From positions 5,608,501 through 5,672,500 of the forward strand of contig NZ_CP067102.1 in assembly GCF_016616885.1 (NCBI RefSeq): a stretch of DNA of 64,000 bases, written 5' to 3'. The notes under the pieces are model-generated. The model was not told the origin of the DNA. It saw only the letters and a list, made by a program, of their open reading frames with translations, and did not search any database. This document shows positions 44,553-54,772 of the stretch, one piece after another. Position numbers and translations under genes: made by a program. How positions within the stretch are numbered: position 1 is the stretch's first letter; each line of letters starts with the position of its first letter. The stretch is from Bradyrhizobium diazoefficiens. Lineage in GTDB: Bacteria > Pseudomonadota > Alphaproteobacteria > Rhizobiales > Xanthobacteraceae.

Positions 44553-46871
44553 ATGGACATGCCGTTGCACAGAACCCGCGTCAACTATAGCGGTGGGCGG
44601 GAAGAAGCTTCGTCCTCGATGTCGGCCTTGATCGACCAACTGTCTGGACTGGCCCGGCGGCAATATCGGGTCATTCTCGTCGTGCCTGCCGTGGCAATAG
44701 CCATCGGCCTGCTCTATCTACTGGTCACTCCCTCGCAATACACCGCGACCGCTACGCTTTTGATCGACAGCAGCACGCTGCGGGTCCTGCAGAACCAATT
44801 GCAGCCGCAGGGGGATATTCCGCTCGACACGCTTCAGGTGGGCTCCCAGGTCGAAATTCTCGCGTCGCGCAAGCTGGGACTCGACGTTGTAAGGAGCCTC
44901 AAGCTCGCCGACGATCCGGAATTCGCCGGCGGCTGGAGCCTGTTCTCGCGTCCGAACGTCACCTCCTCCGACACGGTGGAAGAACGTGAGCAGAGGGCGC
45001 TCGATGAGTTTCTGGCCCACCGCTTCATCACACGCGGCGATAAGACTTATGCGCTGAACATCTCATACACGTCGCGTAGCCCCGAGACCGCGGCCAAGGT
45101 CGCCAACGCGATCGCGGAAGCCTATATCGACGACCAGCTCGGCGCAAAATACCAGACAGTCACCCGCGCAGGCGCCTGGCTGCAGGACCGGATCAACGAG
45201 CTGAAGTCGAAGGCGGCGACAGCCGATCGCGCCGTCCTGGAGTTCAAGGAAAAGAACAACATTGTCGACCTCGGCGGACCGAACGTATCGGCCGGCAGCG
45301 CGAGCCGGCTCATCGGCGAACAACAGCTGTTCGAACTGAACAGCCAGCTCGCCGCCGCGCGCGGCGCCACCAGCGAGGCCAAGGCCCGGCTCGACCGGAT
45401 CGAGCAAGTCCGGAAAATGGACGTCAGCGAGGGCGCCGTCGCAGATATCCTGAAAAACGAGGTCATTACGCGGCTTCGCAATCAGTATGTCGACCTGTCT
45501 GCGCGCGAGGCCAACATCTCGACGAGATATGGTGCGGACCATACGGCCGCGATCAACCTGCGCGACCAGATGGAGGAAACGCGCCGAAACATCCGCGGGG
45601 AGCTCGGACGGATCGCTGGCAGCTACAAGAGCGATTACGAGATCGCCAAGACGCGCGAAGAGAGTTTGGAGCGGTCGCTGGCCAGCCTGGTATCCGAGGG
45701 CCAACTCACCAACCGCGATCGGCTTGGATTGGCCGAGCTCGAAAGCTCCGCCAAGGTATATCACACGCTCTACGACACCTTCCTGCAGCGTTATATGGAG
45801 GCGATACAGCAGCAGTCGTTTCCAATCACCGATGCACGCGTGATCAGTCCGGCCGCCGCGCCGAAGAAGAAGAGCAAGCCGGTGGCGTCATTCGTCCTTG
45901 CCATCGCGCTCACGATGGGGCTGATGGCGAGTTTTGGAATTGCAGCTTGGCGCGAGGCGATCGACGGTGTCTTCCGCACGGGATCTCAGGCCGAACAGGA
46001 ATTGGGCGTCCGTTGTCTTTCGGTGATTCCGCTCGCGGCCGGACAGGCACCTCGTGCACCATCGCCTCCGCGATCGATCGCGACCGGATTCGATGCAGAG
46101 GCCGGTCGACTGGGTCCGCCGCTGCAAACCGTGGAGAACGTGGCGGCGGATACACCCCATTACGCATTCATCGATCCGTTGAAGCGACGCGCAGTCGACG
46201 ATCCGATCTCGGTCTTCACCGAAGCGTTTCGCGCAATCAAGATGAGAGCGTGGCTGGAATCCACCATCCGCGAGAACAGGCTGATCGGCATCACCTCGAC
46301 CGTCGCGGGCGAAGGCAAGTCCACTGTTGCCTCGAACCTTGCGTCGCTGTTGGCCGATGCCGGTCGACGGGTGATCCTGATCGACGCGGACCTGCGCAAT
46401 CCTACGCTTGCCCGCTCGCTCACGCCACGGCCGTCAGTTGGATGGCTGGAGGTGCTGAGCGGCAAGATCGATCTCGCACGGGCCACGGGCCGAGACGCCG
46501 CCACGGGACTGGCGCTGCTCCCTCTGCTGCTGACCGAAGCTCCGGTCCATTCCGACGAGGTGCTGGCCTCGCAGGGATTTCGAACCCTCCTTGATCGACT
46601 GCGCGAAAGCTATGATTATGTTATCATCGACCTTCCGCCGATCGCACCTGTCGTCGACGTGCGTGCGATCGTCCCGGTGATCGACTCCTTCGTGTTCGTG
46701 GTAGAATGGGGAAGCACCAGGATCAAGGCGGTGCGGCGCCATCTGCTGGCCGAGCCGGACCTTCACGATCGCCTGCTTGGCGTGGTGCTAAACAAGGCCG
46801 ATCTGAGGGCTCTCGAAAAATTTGAGCAGCCGGGTGTTTATCAAAATGGATACTACAGAAGTGGCAGCTAG
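44553..46871 (+). CDS. Polysaccharide co-polymerase with BY-kinase domain (ExoP/GumC-type)
   Basis: A 772-aa inner-membrane protein. It has a membrane helix (about 35-55), Wzz chain-length domain with long coiled coils, a second helix (about 445-465), and a C-terminal BY-kinase with Walker A GITSTVAGEGKSTVASNLAS, Walker A' VILIDADLRNP and Walker B YDYVIIDLPPIAPV. The tail holds only a few tyrosines (QNGYYRSGS), fewer than the usual cluster, so autophosphorylation may be limited. It controls chain length of an exopolysaccharide with the export lipoprotein at 62407-63606. Confidence 0.92.
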   Translation: MDMPLHRTRVNYSGGREEASSSMSALIDQLSGLARRQYRVILVVPAVAIAIGLLYLLVTPSQYTATATLLIDSSTLRVLQNQLQPQGDIPLDTLQVGSQVEILASRKLGLDVVRSLKLADDPEFAGGWSLFSRPNVTSSDTVEEREQRALDEFLAHRFITRGDKTYALNISYTSRSPETAAKVANAIAEAYIDDQLGAKYQTVTRAGAWLQDRINELKSKAATADRAVLEFKEKNNIVDLGGPNVSAGSASRLIGEQQLFELNSQLAAARGATSEAKARLDRIEQVRKMDVSEGAVADILKNEVITRLRNQYVDLSAREANISTRYGADHTAAINLRDQMEETRRNIRGELGRIAGSYKSDYEIAKTREESLERSLASLVSEGQLTNRDRLGLAELESSAKVYHTLYDTFLQRYMEAIQQQSFPITDARVISPAAAPKKKSKPVASFVLAIALTMGLMASFGIAAWREAIDGVFRTGSQAEQELGVRCLSVIPLAAGQAPRAPSPPRSIATGFDAEAGRLGPPLQTVENVAADTPHYAFIDPLKRRAVDDPISVFTEAFRAIKMRAWLESTIRENRLIGITSTVAGEGKSTVASNLASLLADAGRRVILIDADLRNPTLARSLTPRPSVGWLEVLSGKIDLARATGRDAATGLALLPLLLTEAPVHSDEVLASQGFRTLLDRLRESYDYVIIDLPPIAPVVDVRAIVPVIDSFVFVVEWGSTRIKAVRRHLLAEPDLHDRLLGVVLNKADLRALEKFEQPGVYQNGYYRSGS

Positions 46872-46940
46872 AAGTGCCGTCGAATTGATGCTGAGAGGGC
46901 GCCGCGCCGGATCCACGCTTCGGCGGAGGCGAGCCCTCGG

Positions 46941-48011
46941 ATGAGCCAGCGGATCGCTCTCATCACCGGTGTGACCGGCCAGGACGGCGCCTATCTCGCC
47001 GAACATCTGCTGTCGCTCGGCTATGTCGTGCACGGCATCAAGCGGCGCTCGTCCTCGTTCAATACCGCGCGCGTCGACCATCTCTACCAGGACCCGCATG
47101 TCGGCGACGTGCCGTTCCTGATGCATTACGGCGACATGACGGATTCGACCAATCTGATCCGCCTGGTGCAGCAGATCCGGCCGACCGAGATCTACAATCT
47201 CGCCGCGCAGAGCCACGTCGCCGTCAGTTTCGAGAGTCCGGAATACACCGCCAATGCCGATGGTATCGGCGTGCTGCGGCTGCTGGAAGCGATCCGCATC
47301 CTCGGCATGGAGAAGGAGACGCGGTTCTACCAGGCCTCGACCTCCGAGCTCTACGGCCTCGTGCAGGAGATCCCGCAGAAGGAGACCACACCATTCTATC
47401 CGCGCTCGCCTTACGGCGTCGCAAAGCTCTACGGTTACTGGATTACGGTGAACTACCGCGAAGCCTACGGCATGTTTGCCTCGAACGGCATCCTGTTCAA
47501 TCATGAGAGCCCGATCCGCGGCGAGACCTTCGTCACCCGCAAGATCACGCGCGGCGTGGCGCGCATCGAAGTCGGGCTCGAGGAGACGCTCTATCTCGGC
47601 AATCTCGAGGCCAAGCGCGACTGGGGCCACGCCAGGGATTACATCGAGGGCATGCACATGATCCTGCAGGCCGACAAGCCCGACGATTTCGTGCTCGCCA
47701 CCGGCGAGACGCATTCGGTGCGCGAGATGGTCGAGCTGTCCTTTGCGCAGGTCGGCCGTCGCCTCGCATGGCGCGGCAAGGGCGTCGAGGAGACCGGCGT
47801 CGATGCCAAGAGCGGCAAGACGGTGGTGAAGATCGATCCGACCTATTTCCGCCCGACCGAGGTCGATCTCCTCATCGGCGACGCCAGCAAGGCGCGCGAG
47901 GTGCTCGGCTGGAAGCCGAAGCGGACCTTTGCGCAGCTCGTCGAGGAGATGATGGCGAGCGATCTGGCCGAGGCCAAACGGGACATCGCAAATGGCAAGC
48001 GCACCGTTTGA
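46941..48011 (+). CDS. gmd: GDP-mannose 4,6-dehydratase
   Basis: A 356-aa extended short-chain dehydrogenase. The NADP motif is [20 protein letters not shown], and the catalytic Thr/Tyr/Lys fit STSELYG and [20 protein letters not shown]. The family-typical [20 protein letters not shown] is present. It makes GDP-4-keto-6-deoxymannose from GDP-mannose. The stop lies inside the start of the next gene (20-bp overlap), so the two are co-translated. Confidence 0.95.
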   Translation: MSQRIALITGVTGQDGAYLAEHLLSLGYVVHGIKRRSSSFNTARVDHLYQDPHVGDVPFLMHYGDMTDSTNLIRLVQQIRPTEIYNLAAQSHVAVSFESPEYTANADGIGVLRLLEAIRILGMEKETRFYQASTSELYGLVQEIPQKETTPFYPRSPYGVAKLYGYWITVNYREAYGMFASNGILFNHESPIRGETFVTRKITRGVARIEVGLEETLYLGNLEAKRDWGHARDYIEGMHMILQADKPDDFVLATGETHSVREMVELSFAQVGRRLAWRGKGVEETGVDAKSGKTVVKIDPTYFRPTEVDLLIGDASKAREVLGWKPKRTFAQLVEEMMASDLAEAKRDIANGKRTV

Positions 48012-48969
48012 GCTGAAGGGCAAGAGCGTCTACGTCGCCGGCCATCGCGGCATGGTCGGTACGGCACTGCTGCGCCGGCTGGCGCGCGAGGACGTGAAGC
48101 TTGTCACGGTGGACCGGCGCGAGGTCGATCTCTGCAACCAGGCCGCCGTGTTCGACTGGTTCGCGAAGGTGCGGCCACAGGTGATCTTCCTCGCTGCGGC
48201 AAAAGTCGGCGGCATCGTCGCCAACAACACGCTACGCGCCGAGTTCATCTACGACAACATCGCGATCGCGGCGAACGTGATCCACGCCGCGCATGTGAAC
48301 CGCGCCGAGAAGCTGATGTTCCTCGGCTCGTCCTGCATCTATCCGAAGCTCGCACCGCAGCCCTTGCGCGAGGACACCGTTCTGACCGGCCCGCTGGAGC
48401 CGACCAACGAGCCTTACGCCATTGCCAAGATCGCGGGCATCAAGATGGCGGAGGCCTATCGCAGCCAGTATGGCTCTGACTTCATCAGCGTGATGCCGAC
48501 CAACCTCTACGGCCCCGGCGACAATTATCATCCGGAATTGAGCCACGTCGTTGCCGCGCTGATCCGGCGCTTTCACGAGGCAAAGGTCTCGGGCGCGAAG
48601 AGCGTCGTGGTCTGGGGCACCGGCACGCCGCGGCGCGAGTTCCTCTATGTCGACGACATGGCGGATGCCTGCGTGCACCTGATGAAGACTTATTCGAGCG
48701 CGGAGCTGATCAACATTGGCACCGGCGAGGACATTGCCATCGCCGAGTTCGCCCGTGTCGTCGCCGAGATCGTCGGCTATCGCGGCGAGATCAGTTTCGA
48801 CACCTCGCGCCCCGACGGCACCCCGCGCAAACTGCTCGATATCGGCCGCCTCGAACAGCTCGGCTGGCGCGCGACGACATCGCTCGATGACGGCTTGAAA
48901 CGCACTTACGAGGCGTTCCTATCGAGCCATCCAGCCGCGGTACGCCAGCTGTCGGAGGTCTTGCGCTAG
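47992..48969 (+). CDS. fcl: GDP-L-fucose synthase
   Basis: A 325-aa epimerase/reductase. The NADPH motif is [20 protein letters not shown], with [20 protein letters not shown] and the YxxxK motif [20 protein letters not shown]. It converts the Gmd product to GDP-L-fucose. Together with gmd it shows that the polysaccharide made here probably contains L-fucose or a related 6-deoxyhexose. Confidence 0.95.
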   Translation: MASAPFELKGKSVYVAGHRGMVGTALLRRLAREDVKLVTVDRREVDLCNQAAVFDWFAKVRPQVIFLAAAKVGGIVANNTLRAEFIYDNIAIAANVIHAAHVNRAEKLMFLGSSCIYPKLAPQPLREDTVLTGPLEPTNEPYAIAKIAGIKMAEAYRSQYGSDFISVMPTNLYGPGDNYHPELSHVVAALIRRFHEAKVSGAKSVVVWGTGTPRREFLYVDDMADACVHLMKTYSSAELINIGTGEDIAIAEFARVVAEIVGYRGEISFDTSRPDGTPRKLLDIGRLEQLGWRATTSLDDGLKRTYEAFLSSHPAAVRQLSEVLR

Positions 48970-49011
48970 GCGAGTAGGGATTATAGGGCGGCCCGAAGGC
49001 TGGTTCTGGCA

Positions 49012-49374
49012 CTAGCCGCTGTCGGGGCGCCGCAAGCGCGTTCCCTGGCGCGCCCGAAGTTCCTCTTCGTATTTCAGCTTTTCCAGCAGCATGTCGGTCA
49101 CAAGCCGTCGCAATTGCGCGTTCTCGAGCTCTAGCCGCTTGATTGTGTCCACACTGCTGGCGTCCGACGAATCGAGCGGCCGGCCATCGGCTTCGCCGCG
49201 CCGACCACCAACCGGCTCGGACGAATCGGGCATCTTCTTCCAGCGGTGGTAGGTCATGATGCTGACGCCAAGCGCCTTCGATATTTCCCGCTGGGTCTTG
49301 CCCTTGGCCGCAAGTTCGTTGGCTTGCGCCAGCTTGGCCGAAATCTCCTCCGAGGCATGCCTCTTGCCAACCAT
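49012..49374 (-). CDS. Solitary IS3-type OrfA-like helix-turn-helix protein
   Basis: A 120-aa protein with a transposase_8-like helix-turn-helix (SEEISAKLAQANELAAKGKT then QREISKALGVSIMTYHRWKK) and a C-terminal leucine-zipper-like helix (IKRLELENAQLRRLVTDMLL then EKLKYEEELRAR). IS3-family OrfA proteins look like this, but no OrfB (DDE integrase) follows and no terminal repeats were seen. It may be an IS remnant or a domesticated DNA-binding protein acting on the polysaccharide genes. Confidence 0.7.
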   Translation of the reverse strand: MVGKRHASEEISAKLAQANELAAKGKTQREISKALGVSIMTYHRWKKMPDSSEPVGGRRGEADGRPLDSSDASSVDTIKRLELENAQLRRLVTDMLLEKLKYEEELRARQGTRLRRPDSG

Positions 49375-49639
49375 AGTGGTCCTCTCCGGCCAGAATCTTG
49401 CCAGTCCGGACGTAGTAAGCGCGAATCGTGAACGTTTTCAATAGGCCGGCGAGAAATCCTGGACCGGCTATCGACCGGCCGACCCGTCAGCGCACGCGTC
49501 CGCCGATGCGACAGGACATCATAAAGGGCGGTCCCATGCTCCAACCGGTCGCGCCGCCGAACAGATCATTCCCAAATGTACCAATGTTAACTTTTGCGAC
49601 GACGCTGCCTTGAGACCGATTGCGGCCGGGAAGCTCTGG

Positions 49640-51091
49640 TCAATATGCGTTGCGCGGCCGGATCAATTCGAATGCCGTCCTCAGCATGATATGGATATCC
49701 AATATCAGGCTCCAATTATCAATATACCATAAGTCGAGTGCAACTCTCCGTTCCATGAGCTCGAGCCGCGGCGTGCCCCCGCGATAGCCTTGAACCTGCG
49801 CCCAGCCGGTAATTCCCGGCTTGACGTGATGGCGGAACGCGTAGTTCGCGATCATGCTGCCGTACTCGTAGTCGTGCACCAGCGCGTGCGGGCGCGGCCC
49901 GACGATCGACATATGCCCCTGTATCACGTTGAACAGTTGCGGCAGTTCGTCGATGCTGGTCTGGCGGATCAGGCGTCCCACCCGGGTCACGCGCGGATCC
50001 TGCTTCGTCGCCTGCACAACCGTGCCGCCGTCCTCCTGGACGCTCATGCTGCGCAGCTTGTAGATCACGAACGGCTTGCCGTTGAAGCCATGGCGGCGCT
50101 GCCGGAAGATCACCGGTCCCTTCGACTCCAGCTTGATCGCGACTGCGACCAAGATCAGTGGGGGGGACAGCACGACCAGCGACGTCGCCGCCACGATGAT
50201 GTCGAGCAGCCGCTTGGTCAGGCGATCGAGTACCGACAGCGGCGCGGACTGCACCTCCACCATGTAGAGCCGTTGAGGCATCGAGGTTTGGTGGCGCAGC
50301 ACGGTCGACACCGCACGATCGGGCAATAGGCGCACCGGAAGCGGAATGACGCGCAACCGGTCGAGCAAGGCCTCGATGTCCCGGGGGCCGGACCAGGACA
50401 GCGCCAGCACGATCTCCTCGGCAGACGCCTCCCGTATGCGCTTCATCAGCTCGTCTTCGTGCCTCCCCGAAGCAGAGAGTTTTGGCGCCTCTTCCCTCGG
50501 CAAAATGATGCGCTCGACCTCGTGCAGGCCAAATCTGGCAAGCAGATCGCTCCTTCCGAACTGCGCCAGCTCGCCTTGCGTTCCGATCACCACCACACGC
50601 CGCCCGCGGATCGTGCCGGCGACAAGCGCCGAGCGAAGACGTCGTTTCCCCAACCAGCGCGCGACGAGAAGGCCGGCGCCTCCGATCGCGAAGAGGCAGA
50701 CGACCGAGCCACGCGATGCGTCACCGCCGGATTTGAACAGAAACAGCATGACCGCGAGGACGAGAGCAGCGAGGCACCAGCCGGCCAAGACCCGCCCGCC
50801 GTTGAGTTCGTCGTCCAGCAGCTGGTTCAACCGGTAGAGACCGAGGAAATGCGCGACCAGGACATAGGCGAAACTCGCCACCAAACCGAGCCCGGCATAG
50901 AAGGAGCCGTCGGCGGCGCCTCCAAGCGCACGCTGATAGGCAATGCCGCCGATGGCGCCCGCTGCGACGATGATCGAGAAGTCGACGGCCGCGAACAAGG
51001 GCTCGATGAAGCCGAACGGGATCGCCAGACGGACCCGCGATCGGCCTTCGACCGCCGATATCGGCTCACCCGCATTGGTCAGATCGGTCAC
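49640..51091 (-). CDS. Undecaprenyl-phosphate sugar phosphotransferase (WcaJ/ExoY family)
   Basis: A 483-aa polyprenyl glycosylphosphotransferase. Four N-terminal membrane helices (residues 20-130) and a CoA-binding-like middle domain precede the catalytic bacterial sugar-transferase domain: [20 protein letters not shown], then [20 protein letters not shown] and the C-terminal [20 protein letters not shown]. It starts repeat-unit assembly by placing a hexose-1-phosphate on the lipid carrier. Opposite in strand to gmd-fcl but part of the same polysaccharide locus. Confidence 0.93.
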   Translation of the reverse strand: MTDLTNAGEPISAVEGRSRVRLAIPFGFIEPLFAAVDFSIIVAAGAIGGIAYQRALGGAADGSFYAGLGLVASFAYVLVAHFLGLYRLNQLLDDELNGGRVLAGWCLAALVLAVMLFLFKSGGDASRGSVVCLFAIGGAGLLVARWLGKRRLRSALVAGTIRGRRVVVIGTQGELAQFGRSDLLARFGLHEVERIILPREEAPKLSASGRHEDELMKRIREASAEEIVLALSWSGPRDIEALLDRLRVIPLPVRLLPDRAVSTVLRHQTSMPQRLYMVEVQSAPLSVLDRLTKRLLDIIVAATSLVVLSPPLILVAVAIKLESKGPVIFRQRRHGFNGKPFVIYKLRSMSVQEDGGTVVQATKQDPRVTRVGRLIRQTSIDELPQLFNVIQGHMSIVGPRPHALVHDYEYGSMIANYAFRHHVKPGITGWAQVQGYRGGTPRLELMERRVALDLWYIDNWSLILDIHIMLRTAFELIRPRNAY

Positions 51092-51299
51092 AAATCGCCC
51101 CCGGGATCGGTCCGCGATCCGGATACCACGAGCATTGTACCATAATTATGATACTTTTACTATTGATTAACCAATGCATCATCCGTGGATGACGGCGCCT
51201 TCGCCCCATCATCCGATTGACATGAATCTGCTATCCGCCGAGCGCTCAAGCGCGACGCAATCAGGCCGAATCGTCATCGCGCTTCAGGTTATTGTTCGA

Positions 51300-52328
51300 C
51301 TACCGCGACGGCGCAGCGTCGGGTTTGGGCTCGATCAGCCTGGACAGCGCGATCTCGTTGACCACGGGCGGGGTCTGCTTCAGCAGTTCCGCCACATAGG
51401 CGCGGCGGTTGGCCTCGATGCGCTCGGCCCGCATCCGCTGCACGACGGCCTCTCGCACGTCCGCCAGCGGCCGCGTATGCGACGCCTCGGTATCGAGCAG
51501 CTTCAGGACGTGCCAGCCGTCCTCGAGCCGGATCGGATCGGTGATGCCCGACTTCGGCAGGCCGGTGACCTGCCCACGGATCTCGTTGCGCATATCGGGC
51601 TCGGCGACCCAGCCGATCTCCCCTTCCCGTCCCGCGGTTGCCGCATTGTCGGACGACGCCTTCGCGATCGGACCGAACTCCGCGCCGGGCTGCTTGATCT
51701 TCCGCACGATGTCATCGAGCTTCTTGCGCGCGGTGTCCTCGGCCGCCCTGTCGGCGTCCTTGGCGAGGTTGACCACGATCTGGGCGAGACGGAAGCGGCG
51801 GGGAACGAGGAACGCACTGGCGTTCGCCTCGTAGACGCTCTTGATGTCGGCCTCGCCCGGATAGCTGTCGCCGAGCGCCGTGACCGATTGCAGGTAGCTC
51901 TCGATGATCAAACTGTCGCGTGCACGTGCAAGCTGCGTCAGGACGGCCGGCTGCTGGTCCCACTTCTTGGCCGCGGCCTCCTTGAGCACCAGGCGGTTGG
52001 CGAGGATCGCGCGCACCGTCTGGCTCAGCAGCGCCGGATCACGCGCCATCGCAGCCTGCTGGCGGGCATCGAGAAGCTGGATGGTCGCGCGCACTTCTTC
52101 CGCGGTGACGTCGCTGTCGCCGACGCGGGCAATGATCTCGCTGCCCTTCACGGCCGCATTGTCCTGCGCCGCAGGAGCTGGCTGGACCGCCGCCGGAGTG
52201 GCCGGCGCAGGAGTTGCGCGCGGAGCCGCGGGCTGGGGCGGATTACGCGTTTGGGCCAATACCGGCGATGACGCCGCAGCGTGGAGCGCACCGGCTAGCA
52301 GCACGAGCTTGAAAACGTTGCGGGTCAT
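51300..52328 (-). CDS. Periplasmic PpiC-type peptidyl-prolyl isomerase (SurA/PrsA-like)
   Basis: A 342-aa protein with a signal peptide (LVLLAGALHAAASSPVLAQ) and a Pro/Ala-rich linker. An N-terminal SurA-like helical region follows, then a parvulin domain (about residues 190-290, RFRLAQIVVNLAKDADRAAE to DGWHVLKLLD). It would fold outer-membrane proteins in the periplasm. Start ATG 52326-52328 overlaps the stop of the coiled-coil gene. It is the last gene of the TpsB-TonB operon, so its likely clients are the pore, porin or exported protein of that system. Confidence 0.88.
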   Translation of the reverse strand: MTRNVFKLVLLAGALHAAASSPVLAQTRNPPQPAAPRATPAPATPAAVQPAPAAQDNAAVKGSEIIARVGDSDVTAEEVRATIQLLDARQQAAMARDPALLSQTVRAILANRLVLKEAAAKKWDQQPAVLTQLARARDSLIIESYLQSVTALGDSYPGEADIKSVYEANASAFLVPRRFRLAQIVVNLAKDADRAAEDTARKKLDDIVRKIKQPGAEFGPIAKASSDNAATAGREGEIGWVAEPDMRNEIRGQVTGLPKSGITDPIRLEDGWHVLKLLDTEASHTRPLADVREAVVQRMRAERIEANRRAYVAELLKQTPPVVNEIALSRLIEPKPDAAPSR

Positions 52329-52918
52329 GGCTTGGCCTTCTGTTCGATGATCTGGTCGCGAAGATCCTGGGCGGCGTTCTGATGCTCGACCCGCTTGAAC
52401 CCGATCACAGGATCGTGGTGGATCACCTTCTCCAGCGGATCCATCTTCTCGTATTGCTTGACGGTATCGTCGGCGATCCTGACGAGACGGACATTCTTGG
52501 CCTCGCAGGCCTTGGCGCTCGCCTTCCACGTCGTCGCCTCGCCCTCGAACTTGGAGCGCTCCGCGTCCTTGGTCCGCGCCACGCTCGCCGCCTCACCATA
52601 GGCGGCCTTCCACTTTTCCAGTGAATCGTCGCGCTCGGCGATCCGCTCGTTAAAGTCCTTCACCGCCTGGCGATGGGCCTGCTCGGCCTCCTTGACCTGG
52701 GCGCGATAGCCCTCGATCTGCTTACGCAAGCGGTCGCGCTCCTGTTCGGCCGCGGTCAGCTTGGCCTGGACCGCGGCCCGTTGATCCTCGGCGGCCCGCG
52801 CCTGCGTGGTGGCGCTGCGCAGCGCCTCACGCAGGCGATCGCTTTCCTGGTCGGCATGCGCCACCGGCGAGACGATCAGCGCCAATGCGGCGACGGATGT
52901 GAGACGTAACAGCCTCAT
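52325..52918 (-). CDS. Periplasmic coiled-coil protein (197 aa)
   Basis: A signal peptide (MRLLRLTSVAALALIVSPVA) is followed by about 110 residues of unbroken coiled coil (LREALRSATTQARAAEDQRA to RIAERDDSLEKWKAAYGEAA), then a short C-terminal domain with two cysteines. Its stop overlaps the PpiC gene start, and it lies 2 bp after the porin gene. It may bridge inner- and outer-membrane parts of the system; no family recognised. Confidence 0.8.
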   Translation of the reverse strand: MRLLRLTSVAALALIVSPVAHADQESDRLREALRSATTQARAAEDQRAAVQAKLTAAEQERDRLRKQIEGYRAQVKEAEQAHRQAVKDFNERIAERDDSLEKWKAAYGEAASVARTKDAERSKFEGEATTWKASAKACEAKNVRLVRIADDTVKQYEKMDPLEKVIHHDPVIGFKRVEHQNAAQDLRDQIIEQKAKP

Positions 52919-52920
52919 GG

Positions 52921-54720
52921 TCAGAACCTCGCGTTGAGATCGAGCTGGACGATGTCGACGGCATAAGGCAGGCCGGCAATATTGTTCGCGCTCATCCAGC
53001 GCACAGAAGCCCAGATGTTCTCGCCGAGGCCGACATTGCCGCCGATGAAATAGCCCTTCAGATTGGTGCCGCCGAGCCCGAAGTCGGAATCGACGAACGC
53101 GTCCACCATCGCGTCGGACTCCAGGTATTTGTAACCGACATGCGCGTTCCAGTCCCAGAGATGCTTGATCTCCTTGTTGCCGACGGTCATGCGCGCAAGC
53201 CAGCCCTGGTTGCCGCCATTGTACGGACCCGGGCTGCCGTCCGTGGTACCGGCGAAGTTGTTCGGAAACACGGCGACAGCGGCAACGGCGCTTCGGTCGA
53301 ATGCCGTGTTCCAGACGTATTCGGCGTCGAGAATGACGTGAATCGGATTGAACTGTGCCAGATCGAGTTGCGCGCTCGCGACCACCGGCCGGAAGTCGCT
53401 GGCAAGGCCGTAGTATTGATATTGCGCCGTGGTCACGGGCGTGAACGCAAGGTTACGCAAGCGCATATAGGTGTTGCCCTTTTGCGCGAAGGAAGGTCTC
53501 AACACATCCGTGTCGCAGATATCGCTCGCGGTGATGACCAAGCACTCGCTGGAAAGTCTGCCCTTCACATTGGTAAAATCATAGTAGGCGAACGCCAAGG
53601 TGAGATTGGTTTCAGAATCTAGTCTTGCGCCAAAACCACCCTGGGCACCGAACAGCCACTTGTCACGGCTCGGCATCTTCGTTGGTCCCGATAGGTCGGC
53701 AGTATTGAGCCCCGCGTTCAGATCGGTGTTGAAGACCGGGAAAGCGCCGCCGACGAAGAAGGGCGTGAATCCCTCTGCGACTTCCTGCTTGGCCTGAATT
53801 GCGAAACCATCGAAACCGAGATCCTTGTACCAGACCAGATCCGTCGGCGACCAGAATGGATTGTCGAAGCGGCCGACAGAGCCGACGAAGTCCCGCACTG
53901 GTTCATATTTGACGAAGGCGCGGTCAAGCCACAGTGCGTACTTCGAAAAATTGCCGCCGTTCGCGCCGAACGTTTGATTGGTCGACACTGGCGAACTATT
54001 CTCGCCCGTCGCGAGTCTCAGGCCCGCGGTGAACCCCTCGAAAAGATCGACGTCGGCCCCCAGCCGCGCACGAAAACGAAAGCGGTTGCGATCCTGTGTC
54101 GCGTTGTAGGTCGGTGGGAAGTAGGGATTCGTCGCGTCATCCTCATTGGAAGGCGAACCTGTATTGATCGCGTTGAAGTTCTCGAGAAAGCCATTATTCC
54201 CGGCCGGGAAGTGATCACCTTCATACCGCGCGCGGATGTCGCCGTAGAACTTGATCCGCTGCGCCCATTCCGGATACATGCCCGGCGAGGCCCAGCCCTC
54301 CTTGTGGGCGCGGTCCATCACCTCGGCCCTGATCTCCTCGCGCAGCTGCTTCTTGACGATCTCGGGCACGTAGGTGACGCGCTTGGTGCCGGGCGGCGAC
54401 GTTGCGTCGGCAGCGCTCGTCGCCTTTTTCTCCGCGCCTTCCGCCTTGGCCGCGGCATCGCGCGTCGCCTGCCGGGCGACATAGGCTTCGTCGTCGGCCT
54501 GCTTGACCAGGACTGCGGCCTGCTCCTCGCTCAGCGTTCCCTGCTTCACGAGCAGATTGATCAGGTTGACCGTCGCGTTCGATGAAGGCGCCGCGTCGCG
54601 CGAGACGGTCGGACGCTTGCCCTGCGGCATCCCGTCGTCCTGCGCCGCGGCGGGGACCGCGAGCGCAAGCAGCACCGCTGCCGTCGCTGCCAGTTCTCGC
54701 GTCTTCATTTCACGCCACAT
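52921..54720 (-). CDS. Putative outer-membrane porin with N-terminal coiled-coil region
   Basis: A 599-aa protein with a signal peptide (TAAVLLALAVPAAAQ), a helical N-terminal part (residues about 40-130, including TLSEEQAAVLVKQADDEAYV), then a beta barrel rich in alternating aromatic strands and ending in LDLNARF with the C-terminal Phe expected for barrel insertion. It resembles the putative-porin family Porin_5. An alternative start lies at Met 5 (54708). It belongs to the seven-gene operon that also codes for TpsB, ExbB fusion, ExbD and TonB. Confidence 0.85.
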   Translation of the reverse strand: MWREMKTRELAATAAVLLALAVPAAAQDDGMPQGKRPTVSRDAAPSSNATVNLINLLVKQGTLSEEQAAVLVKQADDEAYVARQATRDAAAKAEGAEKKATSAADATSPPGTKRVTYVPEIVKKQLREEIRAEVMDRAHKEGWASPGMYPEWAQRIKFYGDIRARYEGDHFPAGNNGFLENFNAINTGSPSNEDDATNPYFPPTYNATQDRNRFRFRARLGADVDLFEGFTAGLRLATGENSSPVSTNQTFGANGGNFSKYALWLDRAFVKYEPVRDFVGSVGRFDNPFWSPTDLVWYKDLGFDGFAIQAKQEVAEGFTPFFVGGAFPVFNTDLNAGLNTADLSGPTKMPSRDKWLFGAQGGFGARLDSETNLTLAFAYYDFTNVKGRLSSECLVITASDICDTDVLRPSFAQKGNTYMRLRNLAFTPVTTAQYQYYGLASDFRPVVASAQLDLAQFNPIHVILDAEYVWNTAFDRSAVAAVAVFPNNFAGTTDGSPGPYNGGNQGWLARMTVGNKEIKHLWDWNAHVGYKYLESDAMVDAFVDSDFGLGGTNLKGYFIGGNVGLGENIWASVRWMSANNIAGLPYAVDIVQLDLNARF

Positions 54721-54772
54721 GACATCACCTCTTCTGCTCTCAACTCACTCACAGTCACTCGTCTCACCGCAC

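Noticed and set aside
49012..49640. Complete IS3 element around the OrfA-like gene
   Set aside because: No OrfB frame and no terminal inverted repeats were found on either side.
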